This document shows positions 35,412-42,770 of a DNA stretch of 64,000 nucleotides, in pieces (the first letter of the stretch is position 1; each line of letters opens with the position of its first letter). The stretch spans positions 372,001 to 436,000 of the forward strand of contig NZ_JOBF01000002.1 in NCBI RefSeq assembly GCF_000718635.1, written 5' to 3'. The DNA is from Streptomyces varsoviensis. GTDB taxonomy: Bacteria; Actinomycetota; Actinomycetes; Streptomycetales; Streptomycetaceae. The notes under the pieces are model-generated. The model worked only from the letters and a program-made list of their open reading frames with translations. It ran no database searches and was not told the DNA's origin. Made by a program: the position numbers and the translations under genes.

Positions 35412-36595
35412 GCCGGGTGGGCGGGCGCCCGTACCTCCTCGGCCGCCGCGCGCGTCGGCGGGGTCCGTTCGAGGAGGGCGGTGGCGCGCTCGCCGCGGAG
35501 GGACGCCAGCGCCGCGGCGAGCCCGACCACCGTGCCGAGGACGAGGCCGGCGGCGTACAGGGCCATGGCGGCGGCGGTGCCGTGATTGCCGGTCAGCAGC
35601 GGCAGCAGCGACCAGCCCGCCTTGCCCTGGGCGACCGCGCCGACCGTGTAGCCGTACTGGTTGAAGGCGCCGAGGAACGCCCCGCCCGCCGCGCCGCCGA
35701 GGCAGCCCATCACATAGACCCGGCCGAGGGGGAGGGTGACGGTGTAGTACATGGGCTCGCCGACGCCGAGCAGCGCGGCGGGCGCGGTGGCGCGGATGGC
35801 GCCGCGCAGCGCGTTGCCGGGCCGGGCCCGCAGATACACGGCGAGGGCGGCGCCGACCTGCCCCGCCCCGGCCATGTCCATGATGGGCAGCAGGGCGGAG
35901 GAGCCGTGCTGCTGGATGAGGGTGCTGGTGACCCCGATCAGTGCCTGGTGCAGGCCGGGTATGAAGACCCCGCCGAGGATCGCGCCGCCGACCGCTCCGT
36001 TGACGCCGAGCGCCCAGGAGGCGAGGGTCCCGGTCGCCGAGGCGGCCGCGCCGCCCAGCGGCATGAGGACGAGAACGGTGACGAGCCCCGCCGTCAGGAC
36101 CGTGAGCAGCGGCGTGAACAGCTCGTCCACACTGGCCGGCACCACTCGCCGCAGCCTGCGTTCGAGCCAGGCGGTGACCAGGCCGATGGCGAGCGCGGTC
36201 AGCGGCCCGCCCTCGTTGTGGCTGGGCGAGACATGGCCGATCAGCGGGAGGCTGTAGTGGATGGCCGCGACCTTCGGGTGCAGCATCACCGCCGCGGTGG
36301 CGCCGCCGAGTACGGGCGTGCCGCCGAGCGCCCGGGCCGCGCTGTAGCCGACGAACACCGAGAGGACGGCGGTGAAGCCGTTGCTCAGCGGCAGCAGCAC
36401 GGTGACCGCCCCGGCGGCCCACGGCAGATGGCCGGTGTGGACGAGGTTGGCGAGCAGCCCGGTGAGCCCGGCGAGCAGACCGCAGCCGGTGAGCGCGGGG
36501 ATGAGCGGGATGAAGACGCCGCCGACGAGATCGAGGACGCGGCGCGGGAGCCGGGGCGCGGGGGCCGGTGCAGTGGCGGTGCGGGAAGGGGACAT
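35369..36595 (-). CDS. PTS transporter subunit EIIC (Glc family, no EIIB domain)
   Basis: Membrane channel component of a sugar phosphotransferase system, 408 residues with about ten hydrophobic segments. Family landmarks are FIPLIPALTGCGLLAGL near the N-terminus, LHPKVAAIHYSLPLIG, the His-containing FIPGLHQALIGV and the GVGEPMYY motif (the GxxEP substrate site). There is no EIIB domain with a phosphorylatable Cys at either end, and no EIIB or EIIA gene alongside, so the phosphoryl donor must be encoded elsewhere, as for the split GlcNAc system of Streptomyces. Sugar specificity unknown; the sequence leans to the beta-glucoside/sucrose type. The end carries a tandem duplication. An iron-box-like inverted repeat lies upstream. 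Confidence 0.85.
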   Translation of the reverse strand: MSPSRTATAPAPAPRLPRRVLDLVGGVFIPLIPALTGCGLLAGLTGLLANLVHTGHLPWAAGAVTVLLPLSNGFTAVLSVFVGYSAARALGGTPVLGGATAAVMLHPKVAAIHYSLPLIGHVSPSHNEGGPLTALAIGLVTAWLERRLRRVVPASVDELFTPLLTVLTAGLVTVLVLMPLGGAAASATGTLASWALGVNGAVGGAILGGVFIPGLHQALIGVTSTLIQQHGSSALLPIMDMAGAGQVGAALAVYLRARPGNALRGAIRATAPAALLGVGEPMYYTVTLPLGRVYVMGCLGGAAGGAFLGAFNQYGYTVGAVAQGKAGWSLLPLLTGNHGTAAAMALYAAGLVLGTVVGLAAALASLRGERATALLERTPPTRAAAEEVRAPAHPAPVTAAASLAKEGA

Positions 36596-36642
36596 ACGGG
36601 CTCCGGCTGTCTCGGGTGACGCTGCTGCTCTGACGGCCCAGC

Positions 36643-36668
36643 GGCTTACTTAGGTAAGCCTTGGCTTA
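36643..36668 (-). promoter_or_regulatory. Inverted repeat upstream of EIIC, iron-box-like
   Basis: GGCTTAC (36643-36649) and GTAAGCC (36654-36660) form a perfect palindrome around TTAG, and a third GGCTTAC follows at 36663-36669. The overlapping 19-mer TTAGGTAAGCCTTGGCTTA (36650-36668), read on the minus strand, agrees with the IdeR/DmdR iron-box consensus at about 14 of 19 positions by my count. The regulator is therefore uncertain. Confidence 0.5.
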
Positions 36669-36988
36669 CGTCGAGTGAGGGTATCCCATATTCTGTATAC
36701 ATATCGCTCGACCCCGGTCCCGACCTCGCTCCGGCCCCGTTCCGAACTGGTTGGGCCCCGCGCCGGAGCCCCGCCGGGGGCGGCGGTGGGGGCGGCGGAG
36801 GTGGCGGTGAGGGGACCGGCGGGGGACCGTGGCGCACGTCACCGACGGGTCCCGGATTTTTTCGACGCCGGTTTGAACGCACCCCGCCGCCGGCGCGTAT
36901 TTCGCTGTGACCGAATGACGACCGGAGCCCCGATCCCGGCATCAGGGGCACCGGCAGGGGCGAAATGCGACAGGGGGACGAAAAAATC
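36669..36988. other. Intergenic region with G-rich stretch
   Basis: About 320 bases upstream of a small secreted protein gene. It contains an AT-richer TATACATAT at about 36698-36706, a likely promoter element, and a G-rich run (36775-36830) made of repeated GGCGG/GGGGAC words. No gene is supported. Confidence 0.35.
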
Positions 36989-37405
36989 ATGAGTGAAGTC
37001 ATGAGTATTTCCTCGCGAGGAAAGCACGGGCGGCGCGCGGTGACCGTGCTTGCGGCCGCGGGCATTGCCACGGGACTGGGGTTCGGGCTTTCCCCGGCGG
37101 CCGGCGCGGCGACGGCCGCAAATGAGCGCGTGGCGGCGAAGGTGACGGTTCAGGTCACCCAGAAGGGCAATTACACGGCGGCGATATGCGTCACCGACAA
37201 CCTGGGCGGGACCTGCCAGTCCGACGTGCGCAAGGGGCAGACGAAGACCTTCACCGTCACCCCGGCCAAGGGGACGCCGGTCAATGTGCGCGTCGTCCCC
37301 GACGGCGGCGGATCCGCCGAGAAATCCGTCGTGTCGGACAAGACGAAGCTGAAGTTCGAGACCGCGGGCAGCAAGGCGAAGCCCACCGTCAAGCAGGTCT
37401 CCTGA
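36989..37405 (+). CDS. Small secreted protein of unknown function
   Basis: A 138-residue exported protein. The signal peptide has a basic start (SSRGKHGRRA) and a long hydrophobic core (VTVLAAAGIATGLGFGLSPAAGAA). The mature part is about 95 residues of beta-rich sequence with repeated Lys and Thr, KVTVQVTQKGNYTAAICVTD, two cysteines (in ICVTDNLGGTC) likely to form a disulphide, and a second strand set VNVRVVPDGGGSAEKSVV. It is similar in style to many short Streptomyces secreted proteins, but I cannot name a family. ATG 36989 has GGGGG upstream; ATG 36965 and 37001 are alternatives. Two tandem hairpins follow the gene. Confidence 0.75.
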   Translation: MSEVMSISSRGKHGRRAVTVLAAAGIATGLGFGLSPAAGAATAANERVAAKVTVQVTQKGNYTAAICVTDNLGGTCQSDVRKGQTKTFTVTPAKGTPVNVRVVPDGGGSAEKSVVSDKTKLKFETAGSKAKPTVKQVS

Positions 37406-37432
37406 CCCGGAATCCGACAGCACGCGCCGACC

Positions 37433-37492
37433 GGTCCCGTCGCCCCGCGACGGGACCCCGGTGTATTCGGGCGCGTTGTCCCAATACACCGG
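37433..37492 (+). terminator. Two tandem hairpins
   Basis: GGTCCCGTCG (37433-37442) pairs with CGACGGGACC (37448-37457). Directly after it, CCGGTGTATT (37458-37467) pairs with AATACACCGG (37483-37492). Both stems are perfect 10-mers and lie 27 bases past the secreted protein gene. Confidence 0.8.
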
Positions 37493-37615
37493 GCCAGTCG
37501 CGTATCAGCCGCTTTCCGTACGGGCGTTAGCGCCGTGTTAGCGAATCGTGAGCGGGCAGACGGAGAGTGGAGACGTAAGCGTTCGGTCTGCCGTACTCCC
37601 GTAAGGGGCGTTCTC

Positions 37616-38329
37616 ATGTCGTCTGCCACTCTCGTCGCTCGCCGTGCCCGTCGTGCCGCCGCGGTCTCGCTGGTCGCTGTCGCGGCGCTGTCGCTCTCCG
37701 CCTGCGGGAACGACAAGGACGACAACGGGGCCGCGGCGAACGGCTCGTCGTCCGCCGCCTCGGCCGGTGCCTCCGGACCGGACGAGGCGTCCGGCTCGCA
37801 CTCCGGCACCGGATCGGGCTCCGAGTCGGCCGGTACGTCCGCAGGAGGCGGTGGCGGGCACGGCAAGGGGACCGCCGCGGCCCCCGCCTCGAACCTGTCC
37901 CCGCGGTCCGCCTCGGACCGCTGCGCGGCCGCCGACATGTCGCTGCGCGTGGGCGACGCGGACGCGGGAGCGGGCAACATCCACTACCCGCTGGTGTTCA
38001 CGAACACGGGCAAGAAGACCTGTTCGCTCGGCGGATACCCCGGAGTCTCGCTGCTCGCCGGGGACGGACAGCAGGTGGGCTCGCCCGCGAAGCGCGAGGG
38101 CGGCAAGGGGAGCGTGGTCCGGCTCGCCCCCGGCAAGAGCGCGTACGCGGCGCTGCGCACGATCAACGACGGCCTCAAGGACGCCCCGTGCTGGAAGACG
38201 GGCAAGATCGTGAAGGCGTACGCGCCCGGCTCGAAGGACGCCATGACCGCCCGGACCTCCGGCCTGCGGGTGTGCGGCGACACCTTCACCGTCGGCGCCC
38301 TCCAGCCGGGGACCGGCCCCCAGGGCTGA
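37616..38329 (+). CDS. DUF4232 domain lipoprotein
   Basis: A 237-residue lipoprotein. The signal peptide ends in the lipobox LSAC (ALSLSACGND), so the mature protein is anchored at the outer face of the membrane. A Ser/Gly-rich linker of about 75 residues follows, then a DUF4232 domain: CAAADMSLRVGDADAGAG, YPLVFTNTGKKTCSLGGYPGV, VRLAPGKSAYAALRTIN. The domain is common in actinobacterial secreted proteins, and its role is unknown. ATG 37616 has AAGGGG upstream. In-frame codons from 37535 would add 27 residues ahead of the signal peptide and are unlikely. Confidence 0.88.
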   Translation: MSSATLVARRARRAAAVSLVAVAALSLSACGNDKDDNGAAANGSSSAASAGASGPDEASGSHSGTGSGSESAGTSAGGGGGHGKGTAAAPASNLSPRSASDRCAAADMSLRVGDADAGAGNIHYPLVFTNTGKKTCSLGGYPGVSLLAGDGQQVGSPAKREGGKGSVVRLAPGKSAYAALRTINDGLKDAPCWKTGKIVKAYAPGSKDAMTARTSGLRVCGDTFTVGALQPGTGPQG

Positions 38330-38479
38330 CCCGCGGCCGCCGATGAAGCGATCAACTCACCTGTCCCGTGGGGACATCGGGCGTAGGGGGCTTATCGGGG
38401 CTGCGCGCTCTGGCCGGGACCGCCGGGGCGAGCGAGGATGAACCCCCACGACCGACCCCGCGACGGAGGTGCGTTGACC

Positions 38480-39316
38480 GTGTTCCGCAGACCGTTACGA
38501 CACGCGTTATGGGCGGTGGGCGCGGCGACGGGGGCGGTGATCTGGGCGGGAGCGGCGGTGGCCGCGCCCGCCCACGCCGTTCCGCCCGCGGCTGCTGCCT
38601 CCTCGTCCGTACGGGCCGACGCCTGCCGCCCGGACACGGACGCGGCCGGGTCGGCCAGCCGGCCCATGGACGGCAGCCTGGTGTCGGTGCCGCGCGAGGA
38701 CGGGCGCGTCGACCTGTTCCAGTACTTCGCCGACGACTCGGTGCCCCAGGGCCCGCGCTGGTTCCTGTGGCACCGCGCCCAGGACGTGCCGGGCGGCTCC
38801 TACGGCGACTGGGAGCGCGTCAGCGCCGTGCCCGTCGGCCCGAAGATCTCGTACGTGAGCGCCGCCGAGGACGCCGACGGCCGGCTGGAGGCGTTCTTCC
38901 CCTCGTACGGCGTCTTCTGCCACACCGCCCAGGCGACCGCCGACGGCGAGGACTGGAGCGCTCCCGCGGACTTCGGCCTGAACCCGGCCCCGTACCACGG
39001 CGGCGTCGTGCTGTTCGCGACGCGCGACGGGCGGCTGCACGCCTTCGCCTCCAGCGTCGCCGACGCCTCCTCGATGAACGTACGGAGCCAGGACCGCCCG
39101 GCCGGGCCGTGGGGCCCGGTGCGGTCCATGGGGAAGGTCCCCGAGGCCAACGTGGGGCTCGGGGCGCCCGGCGGCATCACCGAACTCGCCGACGGCCGGC
39201 TGCGGGTGTACGCCCGCGAATGGAACCGCGACCGGTTCTGGCAGACCACCGAACGCGCTCCCGGCGGCGGTTGGGAACCGTGGCGGTTGTGCCCCACGGC
39301 AGCAGCCCGCGCCTGA
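38480..39316 (+). CDS. Secreted protein with repeated beta strands (PLL/propeller-like)
   Basis: A 278-residue exported protein. Residues 1-30 form a signal peptide (RRPLRHALWAVGAATGAVIW, ending APAHA). The mature part shows repeated units with a D-G-R-(L/V)-x-(A/L)-F pattern: REDGRVDLFQYFAD, DADGRLEAFFPSY, TRDGRLHAFASS, LADGRLRVYARE, each about 50 residues apart, as in fucose-lectin-like or BNR-type propellers. Function is not evident; binding of a glycan or surface polymer is possible. GTG 38480 is chosen because GGAGGT lies 9 bases upstream. ATG 38438 would add 14 residues. Confidence 0.75.
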   Translation: MFRRPLRHALWAVGAATGAVIWAGAAVAAPAHAVPPAAAASSSVRADACRPDTDAAGSASRPMDGSLVSVPREDGRVDLFQYFADDSVPQGPRWFLWHRAQDVPGGSYGDWERVSAVPVGPKISYVSAAEDADGRLEAFFPSYGVFCHTAQATADGEDWSAPADFGLNPAPYHGGVVLFATRDGRLHAFASSVADASSMNVRSQDRPAGPWGPVRSMGKVPEANVGLGAPGGITELADGRLRVYAREWNRDRFWQTTERAPGGGWEPWRLCPTAAARA

Positions 39317-39888
39317 GGCCGGAGCCGCCGCGCGGCGGACCGAGCGGCGGACCGACCGGCGGGCCGAGCGAGCGGCCCATCCGCACCCCCGTGGCGGGTG
39401 GGCCGCTCCGGCGCGGCCGCGAGACCCGGAGCGGAGCGCTGTCGCCGTCCGGCCCTCTGGCTTCCGTTCGCGGTGAAAGGGACGCCGCCGGGGGAGGGGA
39501 TGGTTGACGCACGCCCCGCGGCCCGGGGCGCACGCCGGTGTGCGGCGAAAGGCCGCCCCGGCCCCGTCACCCGCACCCCTGATGTAACGCGGGCGCGGAC
39601 CACCACAACAAGGCCGCATCCGGGCGTAGTTCGCGATCCTTCACGATCCGGATGGCCGGCACCTCCCCGGGGCCGCCGCCGACGCCCACTGGCGGGCCCG
39701 CGGAATCCCGGCCATCGTGGGGGCGACACCGGCACACCGCCCTCAAGCGCCGCACCCGCTCCCAGGTCCGTACTCACGTCCGTACTGACGCCCGTACTGC
39801 GGCCATGCCTGCCGCCCGGGTGGCCCGCGCGGCACCCCCGCTCGGACGTACGTACGGCGAACCGTGACACAGAAGGAGGCAGCAGCCC
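39317..39888. other. Intergenic region upstream of methyltransferase
   Basis: This 572-base stretch is made largely of C/G-rich sequence without a supported gene. Repeated short words occur, for example CGGACCGAGCGG near 39340 and CCGTACT three times in 39766-39800. The promoter of the methyltransferase probably lies near its 3' end, but no clear box was found. Confidence 0.35.
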
Positions 39889-40917
39889 ATGGACGCCGCC
39901 CGCCCCGGCCCCGACGACCAGGACGACCTCGTACTGCGGCTGAGCGAGCACGCTCTGGCCTATCTCCACTCCGCGACACTGCGCGCCGCGGCCCGCCTCG
40001 GGGTCGCCGACCACCTCGTCGACGGCCCGTGCACCCCCGACCAGCTCGCCGCCCTGACCGGCGCCGACGCCGGCCACCTGCGCCGCGCCCTGCGCCTGCT
40101 GGCGACCCGCGACGTCTTCCACGAGGACGAGACGGGCGCGTTCGGCCTGACGCCGCTGGCCCAGTTGCTGCGCTCGGACGCGCCGTCGTCCATGCGGGAA
40201 GCGGTCGGCATGCTGACGGACGAGACGTTCTGGCGCCCCGCCGGGCGGCTGGAGGAGACCGTACGCACCGGGCACACCGTCTTCGACGACCTCTTCGGCG
40301 CCCCCTTCTTCGACTACCTGGCCGGCTCGGCGGAGCTGGGCGCCGCCTTCGACACGGGCATGGCCGCCCTCTCCGACGGCGAGAACGCCGCCATCGCCGC
40401 CGCCTGCCCACTCCCCGCCGCCGGCGTGGTCGCCGATGTCGGCGGCGGCCGCGGCGGGCTGCTGCGCGAGGTGCTGCTGCGCGGCCCGAAGCTCACCGGA
40501 ATCCTGTACGACCAGGAGGCGGTGGTCCGCGCACACGCGCTGGAGGGGGAAGAGCTGGCCGGGCGCTGGCGGGTGGAGGGCGGGGACTTCTTCACGGCCG
40601 TGCCGCCCGCGGCCGACGTCTACCTCCTCAAACGCGTCCTGCACGACTGGCACGACGACGACTGTCTGCGCATCCTGCGCGCCTGCCGCGCCGCGATGAC
40701 GGCGGACAGCCGGCTGCTGGTGATCGACGCCGTACTCCCACGGGACAACGCGCCGCACCACGGCAAGACCCTCGACGTGCTGATGATGGCGTCGCTGAGC
40801 GGCCGCGAACGCGGCGCGGACGACTTCCGGCGGCTGCTGACGGACGCCGGGCTGGCCATGGTCCGCGTCCACCCCACCGCCTCCTCGCTGTCGGTGGTGG
40901 AGGCGGCGGTGGCGTAA
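39889..40917 (+). CDS. SAM-dependent O-methyltransferase (family 2, AOMT type)
   Basis: A 342-residue small-molecule methyltransferase with an N-terminal winged-helix dimer domain (LHSATLRAAARLGVADHLVD, LRLLATRDVFHED) and a C-terminal Rossmann fold. SAM motif I reads VVADVGGGRGGLLREVL; VEGGDFF and YLLKRVLHDWHDDDCLRILR follow, the last including the catalytic His of the family (LHDWHDD). Such enzymes usually act on aromatic hydroxyls in secondary metabolites. ATG 39889 has AGAAGGAGG upstream. It converges with the RidA/oxygenase/rph group. No other biosynthetic genes lie next to it on the same strand. Confidence 0.9.
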   Translation: MDAARPGPDDQDDLVLRLSEHALAYLHSATLRAAARLGVADHLVDGPCTPDQLAALTGADAGHLRRALRLLATRDVFHEDETGAFGLTPLAQLLRSDAPSSMREAVGMLTDETFWRPAGRLEETVRTGHTVFDDLFGAPFFDYLAGSAELGAAFDTGMAALSDGENAAIAAACPLPAAGVVADVGGGRGGLLREVLLRGPKLTGILYDQEAVVRAHALEGEELAGRWRVEGGDFFTAVPPAADVYLLKRVLHDWHDDDCLRILRACRAAMTADSRLLVIDAVLPRDNAPHHGKTLDVLMMASLSGRERGADDFRRLLTDAGLAMVRVHPTASSLSVVEAAVA

Positions 40918-40999
40918 CGAGAGCGGGGGAGGCGCGGCGCTGGAGAGGCGGCCGGAGGGGCAGCCCCCGGCAGAGGCCGCCGCCCCCGGCACGGACGGC

Positions 41000-41395
41000 T
41001 CATTGGGCGGCGACGGCCTCGATCTCCACCAGCATGTCCGGGTCCGAGAGCGCGTCCACCCCGGCGAGCAGGCTGGTGGGGCGGCAGCCGCGGCGTTCGA
41101 GTTCCGTGGTGAGCGCGTCGTAGTTGGCGGTCATGGCGGGCAGATCCACGGTGAAGACGCGGATCTGGACGACATCGGAGAACTCGAACCCCGCCTCCGC
41201 CAGCGTCTCGCCGAGGCGCCGGCACGTCAGCTCGATCTGCCCGCGGATGTCGCCCCGGTGGGCGATGCGGCCCTCTTCATCACGGGCCTCGTGGCCCGAG
41301 AGCAGCAGCCAGCGGCGGGGCTCCTCCACGACCACGGCCCGGTGGTACGCGAGGTGCCCACCGATCATCCGCGGCCCGATGTCGTGACGCTTCAT
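41000..41395 (-). CDS. RidA/YjgF-family protein, conserved Arg apparently replaced
   Basis: A 131-residue member of the Rid family, which in its RidA branch hydrolyses reactive enamines and imines. It has the WLLLSGHEARDEEGRIAHRGDIRGQ beginning, a FEFSDVVQIRVFTVDL middle and the VEIEAVA end, a full-length fold. At the position where RidA has the catalytic Arg (PARS before the last strand), this protein reads RPTSLL, so Arg seems to be Thr. It may belong to a Rid subfamily without imine deaminase activity. ATG 41395 follows GGAGGAG. It lies 43 bases after the 2OG oxygenase gene on the same strand, likely co-transcribed. Confidence 0.85.
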   Translation of the reverse strand: MKRHDIGPRMIGGHLAYHRAVVVEEPRRWLLLSGHEARDEEGRIAHRGDIRGQIELTCRRLGETLAEAGFEFSDVVQIRVFTVDLPAMTANYDALTTELERRGCRPTSLLAGVDALSDPDMLVEIEAVAAQ

Positions 41396-41438
41396 GCTCT
41401 TCTCCTCCTGAGGGCGGACGGCTCTACAGCCCGCGACC

Positions 41439-42458
41439 CTACGGCTCATTCGCGAACGTCTTCACCATCTTGGCCGCGATCCACTGCCCACTGGTCATGC
41501 CGTCCGTGGGCGGGCGTTCGTATTCCGGTATCGCGATGGCGGCGATCGGCTCCACGGGGGCGTCGTGGTTCGGCTGGTGGAAGAACGGGATGGAAAGACG
41601 CGAGGAGTGGTTTCCGCGCTCCGGATTCAGGACGCGGTGCATGGTCGAGACCCACCGCCCACTCGTCCACAGCGCCATCAGATCGCCGATGTTGACCACG
41701 AAGCTCCCCGGAATGGCCGGGACGTCGCGCCATTCGCTCGTTTCCCCGGAGTTCCGGAGCACCTGGAGACCGCCGCGGCCGTCCTCCTGGTGGAGGATCG
41801 TGAGGCTGCCCCAGTCGGTATGCGCGCCCCGCCGCAACTGCCCCGGCATGGGGGCCGCGAGCTGCGGATAGTAGTAGTTGGCGATGAGCGCCGACGTGTG
41901 GCGGTCGAACCTGTCGTCCCAGAAATCCTCGGCCAGCCCGAGCGCCGACGCGAACAGCCGCATGATGTCGCTCGCGAGCTCCGTCATGGCACTCAGGTAC
42001 GCCTGCCACGTGTCGCGGAAGCCCGCGGGCGCCTCGGGCCAGATGTTCGCCGCCTGCCACGGCGCCCAGTAGTCGCCGAGCCGGGCGCGCTCGTCCTCGG
42101 GCAGCTCGCCCGTCACATGGCAGGTGAAGACTTCACAGAGGTCCGGCGGGGTCCGCTGATCCAGACTCAGGGCGCTGGTGCCGCCGAAGCGCCGGAATCC
42201 GGCGACGCCGGGCCGGTTCGCCACCAAGTCCATCGACCCGTCCGGAAGTTCGAAGAACGCGTTCGTCGTCGTGTGCATACGGTCGATGAGTTCCTGCGGC
42301 ACGCCATGACCCACGATGGTGAAGAACCCGGAACTCTCGCAGGCTGCCCCGATCGCCTCGGCTATGAGACCGCGCCCATGCGCGCTCCTTCTGGCGGACA
42401 GATCGATGACCGGTACGAAACCGTCGACCACGGCGGCGGATTCTCGATGGTGACCCAT
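41439..42458 (-). CDS. 2-oxoglutarate/Fe(II)-dependent oxygenase (isopenicillin N synthase-like)
   Basis: A 339-residue non-haem iron oxygenase. N-terminal DIOX_N features are VPVIDLSARR and GFFTIVGHGVPQELID. The iron-binding triad is His213 and Asp215 in GAHTDWGSLTIL and His274 in STMHRVLNP; Arg287 and Ser289 in SSRLSIPFF would bind 2-oxoglutarate. The DUF/2OG pattern matches the plant-like clade used in many Streptomyces tailoring reactions; the substrate is unknown. ATG 42458 follows GAAGGGA. It lies downstream of the rifampicin phosphotransferase gene on the same strand after a 312-base gap and upstream of a RidA-like gene. Confidence 0.9.
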   Translation of the reverse strand: MGHHRESAAVVDGFVPVIDLSARRSAHGRGLIAEAIGAACESSGFFTIVGHGVPQELIDRMHTTTNAFFELPDGSMDLVANRPGVAGFRRFGGTSALSLDQRTPPDLCEVFTCHVTGELPEDERARLGDYWAPWQAANIWPEAPAGFRDTWQAYLSAMTELASDIMRLFASALGLAEDFWDDRFDRHTSALIANYYYPQLAAPMPGQLRRGAHTDWGSLTILHQEDGRGGLQVLRNSGETSEWRDVPAIPGSFVVNIGDLMALWTSGRWVSTMHRVLNPERGNHSSRLSIPFFHQPNHDAPVEPIAAIAIPEYERPPTDGMTSGQWIAAKMVKTFANEP

Positions 42459-42770
42459 AGTGCTTTTCCCTTCTGACGGGAATTCCTTGAGGCGGTGAAC
42501 GGTGAGCGGTGCCGGCGGGCGGCGGGAACGTCGGGGCCGGCCCGGACGGCGAGGCGCTGAACGCCCACCCCCGCCGGCCTCGCCGTCCCGCCTGCCCCTG
42601 CCTTCAAGTGTTCCGTTGAATCCGCCCCGGAGGCTTTTCTCCGCCCGCGTCCGCCAGCGCTGGGCCGGTACGCGCGAAACCTTCAAGCCACGATCGAACC
42701 GCCAGGGCCCGGGCCGCCTGCCGGCCGCCACTCGGTACGGCCAGCGGCCGGCCAGCCAGAGCAGGTCATG
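42459..42770. other. Gap between rph and the oxygenase gene
   Basis: This 312-base gap carries no supported gene. A GC-rich inverted repeat of the GCCGGCC/GGCCGGC type near 42720-42755, just past the rph stop, may be a terminator, so the oxygenase could have its own promoter. A repeated GTCAGGTCAGG-like word lies at 42769-42780 around the rph stop. Confidence 0.35.
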
